A stretch of 64,000 bases of DNA from Actinomycetota bacterium. Lineage in GTDB: Bacteria > Actinomycetota > Actinomycetes > Mycobacteriales > Micromonosporaceae. How positions within the stretch are numbered: position 1 is the stretch's first letter; the number at the start of each line of letters is the position of its first letter. Of the stretch, positions 63,376-64,000 are shown piece by piece. The stretch lies in assembly GCA_005885555.1 (NCBI GenBank), contig VAWN01000046.1:38026-102025 (forward strand). The letters are read 5' to 3'. The position numbers and the translations under genes were made by a program. Under the pieces are notes generated by a model. That model ran no database searches, was not told where the DNA came from, and saw only the letters and a program-made list of their open reading frames with translations.

Positions 63376-64000
63376 CGGGTGGTCTCCGGCGGCGGGTCGG
63401 TGAGGTGGGCGAGGACGGCTTGGGTGATGGCGGTGTCGGTGGGGTCGAGGCCGGGCAGGAGTTGGTCGGGGTTGCGTTCGCCGGCGATGATGCGGCGGAG
63501 TACGGCGGCCAGGGCGGCCCAGTTGGGGTTGTCGGCCATCTCGTCCAGGTACGGGGCGGCTTCGGCGGCGGCGTTCTGGTCGCCGTGTGCGGCGGCGGCC
63601 ACTGCTGCCGCGAGTGCTGTGGTGGGGTGAGGGTGATCCGGCCGGCGAGGGCGTCCAGGGCGCGGGTGGACGATCGCGGTGTCGATCGGGTCGAGGCCGG
63701 GCAGGAGTTGGTCGGGGTCGCGTTCGCCGGCCAGGATGCGACGCAGCACATCTGCGAGGGTGGCCCAGTCGGTGGTGTCGGCCAGGCTGGTGAGGAGCTC
63801 GTCGATGGCGGTGGCGGCGGCAGGGTCCCCGCCGGCCGCGGCGACGAGGGCGACCAGCCGCGGTTCCCACCGGTCGAGGTGGGGTTGCGGGTCGAATGCT
63901 GCTTCGGGGGGCAGGTTGCGGGCGGCGTCAATCACGGTGGTGAGGGCACGTTGGGCGGTGTCGAGGTCGCCGGCGAGGGCGGTGATCAGGGTGGTGAACC
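63372..64000 (-). CDS. TPR-like repeat protein, C-terminal part, cut by the right edge
   Basis: The frame is open from the right edge to TGA 63372, so only about 209 C-terminal residues are seen. Two repeats carry WATLADVLRRILAGERDPDQLLPGLDPIDTAI-type sequence, namely VLRRILAGERDPDQLLPGLD and VLRRIIAGERNPDQLLPGLD. In the first repeat the segment 63627-63668 reads better one base out of frame (TRALDALAGRITLT, all codons GC-ending), like the second copy's QAVLAHLT. So a +1/-1 pair of indels is suspected. The part upstream of the edge, with any effector domain, is not visible. Confidence 0.65.
   Translation of the reverse strand, partial: FTTLITALAGDLDTAQRALTTVIDAARNLPPEAAFDPQPHLDRWEPRLVALVAAAGGDPAAATAIDELLTSLADTTDWATLADVLRRILAGERDPDQLLPGLDPIDTAIVHPRPGRPRRPDHPHPTTALAAAVAAAAHGDQNAAAEAAPYLDEMADNPNWAALAAVLRRIIAGERNPDQLLPGLDPTDTAITQAVLAHLTDPPPETTR

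Overview
The window is high-GC (roughly 70%) DNA. It is gene dense, with ATG/GTG/TTG starts, many stop/start overlaps, SigE-family sigma factors, a conservon (sensor kinase, roadblock, DUF742 and GTPase genes) and XRE-TPR and LAL-type LuxR regulators. This points to an actinobacterium, most likely of the Micromonosporaceae or a close relative. No rRNA, tRNA, CRISPR array or insertion sequence was seen. No gap between genes exceeds about 300 bp.

Layout. 1-8644: alpha-glucan and trehalose metabolism: a partial glycogen debranching enzyme, a frame-broken glgX, treY, treZ and a convergent malQ. 8703-13126: small-molecule oxidoreductases: an aldo/keto reductase, a sugar-acid dehydratase of the IlvD/Edd family, and a divergent VOC protein plus zinc alcohol dehydrogenase. 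13179-25011: secreted polysaccharide-active proteins (GH75 chitosanase, GH18 chitinase, GH64 beta-1,3-glucanase with CBM56, and a frame-broken beta-helix protein). These are interleaved with a basic HTH protein, a MOSC protein, a TetR and its divergent target, small membrane proteins, a zinc-ribbon protein and a sarcosine-oxidase-like flavoenzyme. 25217-35389: an internally deleted 2-oxoglutarate oxygenase, a serpin coupled to a diguanylate cyclase, a PhoD-like phosphatase, a Mut7-C/uppP pair and a NarL-type two-component system. 35461-44363: a quinone-type pyruvate dehydrogenase, FAD/Fe-S dehydrogenase and enolase-superfamily operon, then a response-regulator/thioredoxin-reductase fusion with a cNMP-domain kinase. 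44398-49310: a large secreted sugar dehydrogenase with fascin-like repeats, and a SigE sigma factor with a membrane partner. 49486-56693: a conservon flanked by two orphan substrate-binding lipoproteins. 56924-64000: two large regulators, a DUF4157 (injection-system-associated) protein interrupted at a pentanucleotide repeat, and a TPR-like/small-protein pair running off the right edge.

How genes work together. TreY and TreZ convert glucan ends to trehalose, with GlgX and MalQ trimming and recycling the glucan; here GlgX looks broken. The GH18/GH75 divergon and the GH64 gene, each with operator-like palindromes, suggest inducible attack on chitin, chitosan and beta-1,3-glucan of fungal walls. 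The conservon operon would link an extracytoplasmic ligand to a G-protein relay.

Two signals run through the whole window. The palindrome GGTACC is strongly over-represented and seems to drive codon choice. Several genes carry small deletions or frame breaks (glgX, the beta-helix gene, the oxygenase, the DUF4157 gene and the TPR gene). These are either real decay or phase variation, or assembly faults.
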